A stretch of DNA of 64,000 nt, taken from positions 62,001 to 126,000 of the forward strand of contig NZ_CP139003.1 of NCBI RefSeq assembly GCF_044597725.1, given 5' to 3'. This stretch comes from Bermanella sp044597725 (GTDB lineage: Bacteria; Pseudomonadota; Gammaproteobacteria; Pseudomonadales; Oceanobacteraceae). The notes below the pieces were generated by a model that saw only the letters and a list, made by a program, of their open reading frames with translations, was not told the DNA's origin and did not search any database. Positions 1 to 8,366 of this stretch are shown here, piece after piece. Made by a program: the position numbers and the translations under genes. Every line of letters starts with the position of its first letter. The first letter of the stretch is position 1.

Positions 1-1
1 T

Positions 2-646
2 GGTCAATCCATTATTAACGTTAAATCGGGAGGCCGAGGTCGCTTATCTACATTTGTTGCAGGTTTGCTGTTACTTATCATGGTGGTCTTTTTAGATGAA
101 TGGATTGGACAAATTCCAATGGCTGCATTGGTAGCTGTGATGATCATGGTGTCTATTGGTACTTTCTCTTGGGAGTCCATTACTAACCTTAAAAAGCACC
201 CGCTTTCGACCAATATTGTTATGGTCACAACCGTGGCAGTGGTCGTAGCCACTCACAATCTAGCCATTGGTGTATTTGTGGGCGTGCTATTAGCGGCAAT
301 GTTCTTTGCCAATAAAATCAGCCGCTTTATGGTGGTTAAAAGTATCAACCAAGATAATAAACGTGTTTATCAGGTTACGGGCCAAGTATTTTTTGCCTCA
401 GCCGATAAATTTGTTGATGCCTTCGACTTTAAAGAAGCCGCAGAACATGTGATATTAGATCTAAGTCATGCTCATCTTTGGGATATTAGTGCAGTATCAG
501 CTTTGGACAAGGTGGTTATTAAATTCCGCCGCGAAGGTGCCAATGTTGAAATTAAAGGCATGAACGAAGCCACCGCAACGGTTGTGGATAAGTTTGCCAT
601 TCACGACAACCCTGAAGAAGTGGAAAAGATGATGGCGGGCCATTAA
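2..646 (+). CDS. SulP-family anion permease, C-terminal part with STAS domain (5' truncated by window edge)
   Basis: The reading frame is open from the first bases, so only the last ~214 codons are present. The first ~100 residues hold the final hydrophobic helices of a SulP/SLC26 transporter (GQSIINVKSGGRGRLS, then two membrane segments around LLLLIMVVFLDEW and AALVAVMIMVSIG, and a third around ATHNLAIGVFVGVLLAAMFF). The remainder is a cytoplasmic STAS domain (from about VYQVTGQVFFAS, with the nucleotide-binding-like stretch VILDLSHAHLWDISAV). SulP proteins move sulfate, bicarbonate or other anions across the inner membrane; the substrate cannot be told from this fragment. The universal stress protein follows after 25 bp and is probably in the same operon, a common arrangement for SulP genes. 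Confidence 0.9.
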   Translation, partial: GQSIINVKSGGRGRLSTFVAGLLLLIMVVFLDEWIGQIPMAALVAVMIMVSIGTFSWESITNLKKHPLSTNIVMVTTVAVVVATHNLAIGVFVGVLLAAMFFANKISRFMVVKSINQDNKRVYQVTGQVFFASADKFVDAFDFKEAAEHVILDLSHAHLWDISAVSALDKVVIKFRREGANVEIKGMNEATATVVDKFAIHDNPEEVEKMMAGH

Positions 647-671
647 TGGCCTGTCTCTGAGGAGATTTAGT

Positions 672-1517
672 ATGAATATGATTACCGCATGCATCGATGG
701 ATCAGCCATTTCTACTTCGGTTTGTGATGCCGCAGCTTGGGCGGGCTTGCGTTTAGATGCTCCACTTAAGCTATTACATGTATTAGAAAAAACCAACATA
801 CCTGCACGCGAAGATTTATCGGGCGCTATTGGTTTAGGCAGCCGCGAGCATTTATTAGACGAGCTAGTACAGCTTGATGAACAACGTGGCAAGCTGGCGT
901 TAGAGCATGGCAAACACATGCTCGATGATGCCGAAACTCGTGTTACATCAGCCGGCGTTAAACAGGTAGAAAAATTACAGCGTCATGGCAGTCTTTTAGA
1001 ATCACTGCAAACTGTTGAAGAAGATACCCGCATTTTTGTTATGGGTCGCTTAGGTGAAGGCCATGATATTAATAGCCAAGCATTGGGTGCGCATCTTGAA
1101 ACTGTTGTACGTGGTGTTAGTACACCACTGCTGATTACGGTTGGCGAATTCACTGCGCCTAAAAACTTCATGATTGCTTACGATGGCAGCAAAACCGCAC
1201 AAGACGCTCTTGACCGCTTTGTTGATAGCCCATTGTTAAAAGGCTTAAGCGGCTATTTAGTTATGGTAGGCGGCGAAAAAGAACAAGCCCAATTAGACCA
1301 TGCAGCCAATACCTTAAAGCAACATGGTCATGACATTGAAGCGCATTTATTGCAAGGTAATGTGGTTGAAAGTTTAGAGCAATTTAAACAACAGCATAAC
1401 ATTGAGCTTATGGTAATGGGGGCTTTCGGACACTCGCGTTTACGCGAACTGTTTGTGGGCAGCAATACAGCCAAAGTAATGAGTAATAGCAATATTCCTC
1501 TATTAGTTTTGCGTTAA
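672..1517 (+). CDS. Universal stress protein with two tandem Usp domains
   Basis: This is a 281-residue cytoplasmic protein of the UspA superfamily, about twice the length of a single Usp domain. Domain 1 covers roughly residues 1-145 (starting MNMITACIDGSAIS) and domain 2 roughly 160-281 (starting FMIAYDGSKTAQDAL). The second domain ends with an intact ATP-binding motif G-2x-G-9x-G-S (GAFGHSRLRELFVGS) and the usual LLVLR terminus; the first is more divergent. A strong GAGGAG ribosome binding site precedes the ATG. The gene lies directly behind the SulP permease, so it may sense or tune anion or bicarbonate uptake under stress. That last point is inference from position. Confidence 0.9.
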   Translation: MNMITACIDGSAISTSVCDAAAWAGLRLDAPLKLLHVLEKTNIPAREDLSGAIGLGSREHLLDELVQLDEQRGKLALEHGKHMLDDAETRVTSAGVKQVEKLQRHGSLLESLQTVEEDTRIFVMGRLGEGHDINSQALGAHLETVVRGVSTPLLITVGEFTAPKNFMIAYDGSKTAQDALDRFVDSPLLKGLSGYLVMVGGEKEQAQLDHAANTLKQHGHDIEAHLLQGNVVESLEQFKQQHNIELMVMGAFGHSRLRELFVGSNTAKVMSNSNIPLLVLR

Positions 1518-1546
1518 TTTTTTCATTTTAAAAGAATAGGTATCGT

Positions 1547-2935
1547 GTGACATCATCAGATTTTGCATCACTTTCATTACATAATAACTTGGTGCAAAAC
1601 CTAACCGACTTAGGTTACACCAGCATGACGCCTATTCAGGCACAAAGCTTGCCCGACATTGTTGCGGGCAAAGACGTCATCGCCCAAGCCAAAACGGGTT
1701 CAGGTAAGACGGCTGCTTTTGCATTAGGCCTACTTAACCGATTAAACGTAAAACAATTTAATGTACAAAGCTTGGTGCTCTGCCCTACGCGGGAACTAGC
1801 CGACCAAGTTGCCAGTGAAATTCGTAAACTGGCGCGTACCATTCATAACATTAAAGTACTTACACTGTGTGGCGGCATGCCATTTGGACCACAAATTGGT
1901 TCATTAGAACACGGTGCTCATATTATTGTAGGAACCCCTGGCCGCATAGAAGAACACATTCGTAAAGGCACACTTGAGCTTGATAACTTATCGGCATTTG
2001 TTTTAGATGAAGCTGACCGCATGTTGGAAATGGGTTTTCAAGAATCATTAGATAACATTATTGCCGCTATGCCCCGCAAACGCCAAACGCTTCTGTTTAG
2101 TGCCACCTATCCAGATGCCATTGAGCAACTGGCGAAAAACATCATGCACAAGCCAGAACGTGTAACGGTAGAAAGTCATGAAGCACACAGCAATATCGAG
2201 CAAACGTTTTACCGGTTACAAGATAACAAACAACGTTTAACCGCTTTGGTGTTATTGCTAAAAAAATATAAACCGAATAGCAGTGTCGTATTTTGTAATA
2301 CCAAACGCGAAAGCCAAGAAGTGGCCGATGAGCTTAAAGCAATGGGGTTTTCCGCTGTTGCCTTACATGGTGACCTTGAGCAAAAGCAACGGGATGAAAC
2401 CTTGGTGCGCTTCTCTAACCAAAGCGCTAGTATTTTAGTCGCCACCGATGTGGCAGCGCGCGGCTTAGATATTGCCGACTTGGACGCCGTATTCAACTAC
2501 CAACTGGCCCGCGATTCAGAAGTTCATGTTCACCGTATTGGTCGTACCGGCCGTGCGGGTAACAAAGGCCGTGCTTTCTCTTTTTACATTGATAGCGAAG
2601 GGTACAAGCTGGTTAAGCTTGAAGAATACCTGAACATTAAAGTCAACAACCAAAAGCTACCCGACTTTGCCTTACTGGATAAACCAGCCTTTAAAGCAAA
2701 TATGGTTACCTTGCAGATAGATGGCGGTAAAAAACAGAAAGTTCGCCCTGGAGATATACTAGGCGCTCTCACAGCTGCAAATGGTATCTCGGGTAAGCAA
2801 GTTGGCAAAATAGCGGTTATGGATAATTGCGCTTACGTTGCGGTAGAAAAAGATGCAGCCAAACCTGCTCTTAAAAAACTATCGGAAGGTAAATTAAAAG
2901 GCCGATCGTTTAGGGTAAGACGCATTCGTAGTTAA
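1547..2935 (+). CDS. dbpA: ATP-dependent RNA helicase DbpA
   Basis: This is a 462-residue DEAD-box helicase. All core motifs are visible: Q motif (TPIQAQSLP), AKTGSGKT, PTREL, TPGR, DEAD, SAT, VATDVAARGLDI and HRIGRTGRAG. After the RecA-like domains (~1-375) comes the DbpA C-terminal RNA-binding domain (~385-462, beginning near KVRPGDILGAL). In DbpA this domain anchors the enzyme to helix 92 of 23S rRNA during late 50S assembly. The start is a GTG at 1547 with a poor ribosome binding site, which suggests low translation. It sits 29 bp after the stress-protein gene and may be cotranscribed. Confidence 0.95.
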   Translation: MTSSDFASLSLHNNLVQNLTDLGYTSMTPIQAQSLPDIVAGKDVIAQAKTGSGKTAAFALGLLNRLNVKQFNVQSLVLCPTRELADQVASEIRKLARTIHNIKVLTLCGGMPFGPQIGSLEHGAHIIVGTPGRIEEHIRKGTLELDNLSAFVLDEADRMLEMGFQESLDNIIAAMPRKRQTLLFSATYPDAIEQLAKNIMHKPERVTVESHEAHSNIEQTFYRLQDNKQRLTALVLLLKKYKPNSSVVFCNTKRESQEVADELKAMGFSAVALHGDLEQKQRDETLVRFSNQSASILVATDVAARGLDIADLDAVFNYQLARDSEVHVHRIGRTGRAGNKGRAFSFYIDSEGYKLVKLEEYLNIKVNNQKLPDFALLDKPAFKANMVTLQIDGGKKQKVRPGDILGALTAANGISGKQVGKIAVMDNCAYVAVEKDAAKPALKKLSEGKLKGRSFRVRRIRS

Positions 2936-2949
2936 TAAACGGAACGTAC

Positions 2950-3459
2950 ATGGCTAACCGTAGCAGCGAAGAAGAAAAACGTATTTTAGAGCATGATGCA
3001 TCTAAACTTTTTATGCGCTGCTACGAACGCTTAACTGGCAAAAAAATTCGTCATATCTGGCATAATCAACCTAACCGACCCGATACCTCCTGCATGCTAG
3101 AAGGCAAACGCCTCGATTTGGAAGTCGCCCATCTTTACGGCTCCGAACGCGAGGCAATGGCCATTTTAAAGCAAGGCATCACCATTGATACGCGCCATCA
3201 CTTGCAGCTTCAACACGCTATAACCGACATACACGAACGTTTAATCAACGCGCTTAATACCATATTGCAAAACAAAGCGGGCAAACGTTATGACTCAGAA
3301 CGTGTCTGGCTGGTTATTCGTAACGCCCACCCCGCTTGGGACTACGATTGTATTAATGCGTTTTTATCGCGCATCGATATTCCTTCGAAACACCCATTTG
3401 AGCAAATATGGATTGTTGCCGATTTTAAAGGCGAAACAGGTATTATTCGTTTAGATTAA
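2950..3459 (+). CDS. Conserved hypothetical protein downstream of dbpA
   Basis: This is a 169-residue soluble protein I do not recognise, with no signal peptide or membrane segment. It starts 14 bp after dbpA, so it is very likely cotranscribed. The stretch RPDTSCMLEGKRLDLEVAH looks loosely like the core of a PD-(D/E)xK nuclease fold (an Asp, then beta-strand residues ending in DLEV), but the expected lysine is not in place, so this is only a weak hint. The C-terminal third (FEQIWIVADFKGETGIIRLD) has a beta-strand pattern. The gene ends just before the first copy of the dispersed GC-rich repeat, which could act as its terminator. Confidence 0.7.
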   Translation: MANRSSEEEKRILEHDASKLFMRCYERLTGKKIRHIWHNQPNRPDTSCMLEGKRLDLEVAHLYGSEREAMAILKQGITIDTRHHLQLQHAITDIHERLINALNTILQNKAGKRYDSERVWLVIRNAHPAWDYDCINAFLSRIDIPSKHPFEQIWIVADFKGETGIIRLD

Positions 3460-3553
3460 TTGGTTTATAAACCCCTATTGCGGGGGTCGCCTACGGCTCC
3501 GGCCGCACTACTTATGAAGTTGATACGATAATTTTTTTGGTAATCAGAAGATT

Positions 3554-3746
3554 ACGATTTTCGAGGAATATTCATAAAGCGAGCAGCGTCACGAGCCACG
3601 GATGGCGAGTGCGAGCCTATAGGGATATATTTACGGCGTCCGTGAGACTATGGATGTTTCTCGAAAAACGTTGCATCTTTCGAAACCCCCATTGCGGGGG
3701 TCGCTTAGACTCCGGCCGCACTACTTATTTTGATTAATCAAAACTT
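3554..3746. repeat. 193-bp tandem repeat, copy 1 (unit B + unit A)
   Basis: This copy is nearly identical to the next 170 bp; offsets between matching landmarks are 193 bp. It begins ACGATTTTCGAGGAATATTC and contains the inner core AAGCGAGCAGCGTCACGAGC and TTTACGGCGTCCGTGAGAC. It closes with unit A at 3683-3725. The inverted ends would let unit B fold into one long hairpin. Confidence 0.85.
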
Positions 3747-3916
3747 ACGATTTTCGAGGAATATTCATAAAGCGAGCGGCGTCACGAGCCACGGATGGCG
3801 AGTGCGAGCCTATAGGGATATATTTACGGCGTCCGTGAGACTATGGATGTTTCTCGAAAAACGTTGCATCTTTCGAAACCCCATTGCGGGGGTCGCTTAG
3901 ACTCCGACCGCACTAC
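3747..3916. repeat. 193-bp tandem repeat, copy 2
   Basis: This copy differs from copy 1 by only a few bases (for example AGCGGCG for AGCAGCG, one C fewer in the C-run, GACCG for GGCCG in unit A). That implies a recent duplication or ongoing gene conversion. It diverges from copy 1 after the final CACTAC. Confidence 0.85.
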
Positions 3917-3979
3917 GGGTAATTTTGAAAACCGAACAGACTTATAAATTCATTTGGAATCGCTTAGGCTCCGGCCGCA

Positions 3980-4462
3980 CTACTTGCGATATTTACTTAT
4001 TTGACTTTCTTTATCGTGCCACTTTTCTTTCCAGTTTTTTAAACAGTTATCTTCAAAATAAAAGGTTCTCCGTACATACTCACTGTTATATACCCACTTG
4101 CTTGCACTTGAACTATCCGGCCGCCCCAACCTCTTTTCTATATGCTGTTTACTCATGCCTTCTATATAACGATCTTGCACTCGCAAATTACGCAAAGTGT
4201 AAGAGGCGAAGTGAGGACAATCTTGCTTAGACTTTTCTTGCTTCGATGAAGGGTCTTTTGGTGTTGCCATAGATTTTGGTAAGGTAATGGTTTTATAGGT
4301 CGTTTCGATCTTGGGTGGCTCATACGCCTCACCCTGATTTTCACAAGGGGTATCTTGAAACGTTATGGCATTATCTTTATTTTCGCATTTATACAATTGT
4401 GGCCATGCTAAACTAGAAAATAAAATTGCGAGTAAGACAAAAGTTGGATATAGGGCTTTCAT
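3980..4462 (-). CDS. Secreted DUF4124-type protein of unknown function
   Basis: This is a 160-residue protein with an N-terminal signal peptide (MKALYPTFVLLAILFSSLAW). A DUF4124-like region follows (~22-45, LYKCENKDNAITFQDTPC, with the paired cysteines of that family). The C-terminal part (GMSKQHIEKRLGRPDS ... RRTFYFEDNCLKNW) resembles the short SmpA/OmlA-like repeats seen in periplasmic proteins ('GMS..eV...lG.P'). Its function is unknown; it is probably periplasmic and disulfide-bonded. Its TAG stop codon is the first three bases of a repeat unit A read in reverse, so the repeat abuts or has replaced the natural 3' end. Confidence 0.75.
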   Translation of the reverse strand: MKALYPTFVLLAILFSSLAWPQLYKCENKDNAITFQDTPCENQGEAYEPPKIETTYKTITLPKSMATPKDPSSKQEKSKQDCPHFASYTLRNLRVQDRYIEGMSKQHIEKRLGRPDSSSASKWVYNSEYVRRTFYFEDNCLKNWKEKWHDKESQISKYRK

Positions 4463-4558
4463 GACAATCTATCTATGATTGAAAACCCTATTGCATCACG
4501 TGAGGGATATACAAGGTAGTATTGTGGCGGAATTTAGCGTTTAAATACGTTATTAGTA

Positions 4559-5425
4559 TTACATAACATGCTTATTTAACACTTCATATAAACCGTGTTT
4601 AATTAATTTATAAGTTTCGTCTGGCCCTTCCAGTGGTAATAAATGACCAAACTTATCATCGTGTAGGAACAAAGCATTATCTTGTAACTTTTTCCATTTA
4701 TGCCATAAACGATCATCAAACATGTCATTCTTCTGGCCACGAATTGCAACTGTAGGAATATTATGCCCTTTGCTTCCTAAGTTCTTAAGCAAACCCATTA
4801 GGTAAGGTGGCATGGTATAATTGTGAGCTTCCCACTCTTTGGGAAAGCTCAAATAGTATTCACCATTTTTATGCTGTTTAATACCATGATCAGCAAATGC
4901 AGAAAACGTTTCTTCTGGGAAAAGCTGGTAACCTTTAAATTTTTTAATATAGTTTAAGTAAGCTTCGGGTGAATCAAAGCGATCGGCCTTGCGCATTGTG
5001 CCTTGATACAACTTCGATTTTTTTATCCAAGATCGAGGCAGAAACCGCACCGCCATATACAGTGAAAGATTTACCATTGCCGGTTCAATTAAAACTAATG
5101 CTTTGAATAGATCGGGCCGTTTATTGGCGGCCAAAATGGTTCCACTGGCACCCAAACTGTGACCCACAGCAATAATTTTATGCCCAATATTATTTTCAAT
5201 AAAGGCAATTAAGTCATCGGCAAATACATGCCAGTTATTATGCTGTGGTTTTCCTGCTTTTGGCCATGTGGCTCTATTAGCCAATGCATAAACATCGTAA
5301 TCATGGCTAAGCTGGTCGAGCAACGGCTCGTATACTCCGTTGCTAAAGCCGTTAGCATGATAAAAGTGCAGTGCTGGCCCTGGGCCTTTTTTATGTAAAA
5401 AGGGTACAGTGAAGGGGTCTGTCAT
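4559..5425 (-). CDS. Alpha/beta hydrolase
   Basis: This is a 288-residue alpha/beta-hydrolase-fold enzyme. It has the oxyanion-region HANGFSNG, the nucleophile elbow GHSLGASG (catalytic Ser in G-x-S-x-G), a likely acid near GQKNDMFDD and the catalytic His in DDKFGHLLPLEGP. It is an esterase or lipase-like enzyme of unknown substrate. I chose the ATG at 5425 (MTDPFTVPF) over an in-frame TTG at 5461 because AAGG lies 8 nt upstream of it. That ribosome binding site overlaps a run of four AAN triplets (AACAAAAATAAG), the sequence type bound by Hfq/Crc in Pseudomonas. The gene is probably monocistronic. Confidence 0.85.
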   Translation of the reverse strand: MTDPFTVPFLHKKGPGPALHFYHANGFSNGVYEPLLDQLSHDYDVYALANRATWPKAGKPQHNNWHVFADDLIAFIENNIGHKIIAVGHSLGASGTILAANKRPDLFKALVLIEPAMVNLSLYMAVRFLPRSWIKKSKLYQGTMRKADRFDSPEAYLNYIKKFKGYQLFPEETFSAFADHGIKQHKNGEYYLSFPKEWEAHNYTMPPYLMGLLKNLGSKGHNIPTVAIRGQKNDMFDDRLWHKWKKLQDNALFLHDDKFGHLLPLEGPDETYKLIKHGLYEVLNKHVM

Positions 5426-5533
5426 GGAGTAAACCTTATTTTTGTTCTTGGCTACTATCAAAGCACGATTACCATAACAAAAAAATAGCTATTTATGACA
5501 AAAACTAAACCTATTTACTTTACCCAGAATTAC

Positions 5534-7039
5534 TCATGTCGCACTCACTAACGCGAGTAAGCCCACACTTGCAAGCACAATGGTATATGGAAAAGCCATA
5601 ATAACCATACGCCCATATGACAATCGAATAAGCGGTGCTATAGCAGAAGTTAAAAGGAATAAGAAAGCTGCTTGTCCATTTGGCGTTGCGACACTGGGAA
5701 GATTAGTACCCGAATTAATCGCTACGGCAAGTGTTTCGAAATGTTCTCTCGATATTAGACCTGCGTCATACGATTGTTTCACTTCGTTTATGTAGACAGT
5801 CGCAACAAAGACATTGTCAGAGATCATAGAAAGAAGACCATTTGCGATAAAAAATGTGCCGGGTTGTTGACCAATAGGTAAGCTTAAAACATATTCCACT
5901 ATAGGCTGAAATAGGTGTTGATCGTGTATCACCGCAACCACTGAAAAGAAAACCACTAATAAGGCAGTAAACGGTAAGGATTCTTGAAATGCTTTACCAA
6001 TTTGGTGCTCGTCATTAATACCATTAAATGAAGTAACAAAAATAATTATGGCTAACCCAATTAATCCTACCTCTGCAACGTGCAAGGCTAAACCAACAAC
6101 CAATAATATTGCTGCAACAACCTGAATACTCAAGGCGGCACTTTGCTTAGGGGTACGCTTTTTCCGTTCAGATATGGCAAACTCACGCAGCACATTGTAT
6201 ACAGGCTTAGGTATTTTTACGCCATAACCAAACCACTGAAGTTTTTCTAGTAAAACACAGGTAAGCAAACCCGCCGCTAATACAGGCATAGAGATAGGTG
6301 CCATTATGGTAAAGAATTCGGCAAAGTCCCAGCCAGCGACTTTTGCAATTAAAAGGTTTTGCGGCTCACCTACAAGTGTACATACACCACCTAATGCCGT
6401 ACCAACAGCACCATGCATTAACAGGCTACGCAAAAAAGCCCGAAAGTCATCTAAGTCTTTACGGTGTAAATCGACCACGTCACTGTCTTGCAGATAATCA
6501 TGGCTTTTATGCTGGTCTGCTTTACCCGATGCTACCTTGTGATATACCGAATAAAACCCTACCGCTACGCTAATAATTACCGCCGTTACGGTTAATGCAT
6601 CTAAAAAAGCGGAAAGTAATGCTGATGTAGCACTAAATAATAGTGCTAATAAATATTTAGAACGTACATGTATTAAAATATTAGTGAACGTTACTAACAG
6701 AAGGTTTTTCATAAAGTAGATACCCGCGACCATGAAAACCAATAATAAAATAACGGGTAAATTGTTTTGCACTTCATGGTAAACACCTTGTGTACTGGTT
6801 AAACCAAGTGCAATAGCTTCAAGGGAAAGCAAGCCACCAGGCAATAGCGGGTAACATTTTAGTGCCATAACAAGAGTAAAAATAAACTCTGCCAGTAATA
6901 ACCAACCCGTAAAAACTGGACCGAACAACACTAAACAAACAGGGTTTAAAACTAAAAATCCTACAAGAACTAGCTTATACCAACCAGGCGCATTGCCTAG
7001 AAAATTCTGCGCTAAAGCAGAGGCTATTGTATTTACCAT
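5534..7039 (-). CDS. nhaB: Na+/H+ antiporter NhaB
   Basis: This is a 501-residue inner-membrane antiporter with about 12 hydrophobic segments. Recognisable NhaB features are the N-terminal ALAQNFLGNAPGWYK, the conserved LSAFLDALTVTAVIISV helix, GGVCTLVGEPQNLLIA and the C-terminal INSGTNLPSVATPNGQAAFLFL. NhaB expels Na+ in exchange for H+, fitting a marine or saline habitat. The start at 7039 has AAAAGG 7 nt upstream; the longer in-frame extension to 7066 lacks such a signal. The 236-bp upstream gap shows no hairpin strong enough to call a riboswitch. Confidence 0.95.
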   Translation of the reverse strand: MVNTIASALAQNFLGNAPGWYKLVLVGFLVLNPVCLVLFGPVFTGWLLLAEFIFTLVMALKCYPLLPGGLLSLEAIALGLTSTQGVYHEVQNNLPVILLLVFMVAGIYFMKNLLLVTFTNILIHVRSKYLLALLFSATSALLSAFLDALTVTAVIISVAVGFYSVYHKVASGKADQHKSHDYLQDSDVVDLHRKDLDDFRAFLRSLLMHGAVGTALGGVCTLVGEPQNLLIAKVAGWDFAEFFTIMAPISMPVLAAGLLTCVLLEKLQWFGYGVKIPKPVYNVLREFAISERKKRTPKQSAALSIQVVAAILLVVGLALHVAEVGLIGLAIIIFVTSFNGINDEHQIGKAFQESLPFTALLVVFFSVVAVIHDQHLFQPIVEYVLSLPIGQQPGTFFIANGLLSMISDNVFVATVYINEVKQSYDAGLISREHFETLAVAINSGTNLPSVATPNGQAAFLFLLTSAIAPLIRLSYGRMVIMAFPYTIVLASVGLLALVSAT

Positions 7040-7275
7040 GATGTACCTTTTGAAAAAAACAAACATAAAGCCAGCTTTTAGCTATAGGGGTACAATCAGG
7101 GCCAAATTAGTTTTACTGCTCACCGTACCACTCTTTTACTACTGCATTAGTATCAGTAAGCAATATGATAGCCTTTTCAAAAGCACATCCCTCTACCGAA
7201 TCAAGGGTAGATATACAGGTAAAAGAGAGTAGTGATAGCTAATATTTCTTGGCACACATCGGCTCTAAAGTAGTA

Positions 7276-8019
7276 TCAAAGTTTTACCGGAATAGCGCTT
7301 TTCAAATATATCTCGTGGTTGCTAATTTCACTCTTATAGGCCATCAATTGCACACCTTTTTTTTGTGCCTGACGCAGTAATTTGCCATACAGAGGGTCGA
7401 TATGATCGGCCGGGCGAACTTCTTTTATACCGGTATGGTTTACACAAAAGAAAATAACGGCATTATGGCCTTCATCGACCATACGCATTAATTCACGTAA
7501 ATGTTTACTGGCACGGTCACTGACACTATCGGGGAAAAAACCCACTCCCTCTTCGGTACTGCCTTCATCTGATGGTAAACCATTAACGGTTGATTCAAGT
7601 AAGGTGGTGTTTTTGACTTCAATGTAAGTCAGCTTATCGTTATGTTTGAGTAGAATATCGATACGGCTATTTTCACCGCCGTACTTTACCTCGGTTTTAA
7701 GTTCGGTATAGCCTTGCAACGGCTCTACTGTGCCATTTTCAATGGCTTCAACCACCAGCCCGTTGGGGCGTGATGTATTTATGCATGCTACATGGCCTGA
7801 AGGGGTTTCAGTTAACTCCAACGAATGTGGATATTTGCGCTTTTCATTGCCACTGTCCCAAAACCAAGCTTTACCGCTTTCTACAAAGCAATTTTTCATG
7901 GAACCCGTATTAGCACTATGTACGGTGAGCACATCGCCCGAATCCAGTTTTAAATCGACCATAAAGCGCTTATAGCGTTTTATCCAGCGCCCTTGTTTAA
8001 GCGGAAATTGAAACTGCAT
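7276..8019 (-). CDS. sfsA: SfsA (sugar fermentation stimulation protein homologue)
   Basis: This is a 247-residue cytoplasmic protein with the full SfsA pattern: F..RYKRFMVDL near the N-terminus, HSANTGSMK, the PD-(D/E)xK-like core RIDILL...YIEVKNTTL and FPDSVSDRASKHL. SfsA was named for promoting maltose metabolism when overexpressed in E. coli; the fold is that of an OB domain plus a nuclease-like domain. It is divergent from dksA, and sfsA next to dksA is a conserved arrangement in gammaproteobacteria. Confidence 0.95.
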   Translation of the reverse strand: MQFQFPLKQGRWIKRYKRFMVDLKLDSGDVLTVHSANTGSMKNCFVESGKAWFWDSGNEKRKYPHSLELTETPSGHVACINTSRPNGLVVEAIENGTVEPLQGYTELKTEVKYGGENSRIDILLKHNDKLTYIEVKNTTLLESTVNGLPSDEGSTEEGVGFFPDSVSDRASKHLRELMRMVDEGHNAVIFFCVNHTGIKEVRPADHIDPLYGKLLRQAQKKGVQLMAYKSEISNHEIYLKSAIPVKL

Positions 8020-8259
8020 GAATCACCCTTTGTTATAAAAACTGGCTAAAATATAGGCTAAAGTGCGCCTCTGATAACATAAATATCTGACCTATTAGTT
8101 AGGCTCTTTGAAGCCACAAAGCGCTATGTAACGAGCCAAACCTGATTTTTGCAAAAAAATGGTCTATATTTTCCTGATTTTGCAGCAAAGTTCAGTATTT
8201 TTTGATATTAATGTGGTCAAGGGCAAGGTTATCTGATAGCTTTTCGCCCGCTGAAAAAT

Positions 8260-8313
8260 CCCTCTTAGCCTCGTTGGCTTATGGGAGAGGGTCCTAAAGA
8301 TTCGTCCTTAGGA
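8260..8313 (+). promoter_or_regulatory. dksA leader with two consecutive hairpins
   Basis: The 347-bp gap between sfsA and dksA contains two hairpins just before dksA. The first has arms CCCTCT/AGAGGG (8260-8265/8286-8291) enclosing AGCC/GGCT. The second has arms TCCTAA/TTAGGA (8292-8297/8308-8313). They lie 54-107 nt upstream of the start codon, in the probable 5' untranslated region, and could tune dksA expression. The rest of the gap is AT-rich and must hold both divergent promoters, but I cannot place them with confidence. Confidence 0.4.
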
Positions 8314-8366
8314 ATATATGGAATCCACATTGGCCATCGTGCCGCCAAAGGGTGAGGCAGAATCTT

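Larger units (their letters stand above)
3469..3984. repeat. Dispersed intergenic repeat array, locus 1
   Basis: This 0.5 kb non-coding stretch lies between two convergent genes and is made of repeats. A short unit A (~43 bp) occurs at 3469-3512, 3683-3725 and 3876-3916, with a degenerate copy at 3957-3984. It opens with a C5/G5 hairpin (CCCCC-attgc-GGGGG) and ends in CTCCGGCCGCACTACT. A longer unit B (~125 bp, palindromic ends TTTTCGAG...CTCGAAAA) lies between the A copies. The same two units recur at 14334-14983. The A hairpins could terminate transcription from either side. No transposase is present. Confidence 0.85.

Noticed and set aside
497..919. Long minus-strand open frame across the SulP end and stress-protein start
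   Set aside because: It is antisense to two well-supported genes and shows no family features. Many similar antisense frames over the ribosomal genes (for example 33950-34207, 34579-34879, 30877-31095) were rejected for the same reason.
3537..4230. Plus-strand open frames within the first repeat array (3537-3737 and 3925-4230)
   Set aside because: They are translations of repeat units A and B ('..GGRLDSGRTT..') or run antisense into the DUF4124 gene. The two near-identical repeat copies do not keep a shared frame.
7040..7275. Possible Na+ or pH riboswitch upstream of nhaB
   Set aside because: Only short imperfect stems (GGTAC/GTACC) are visible, and I cannot match a known riboswitch consensus.
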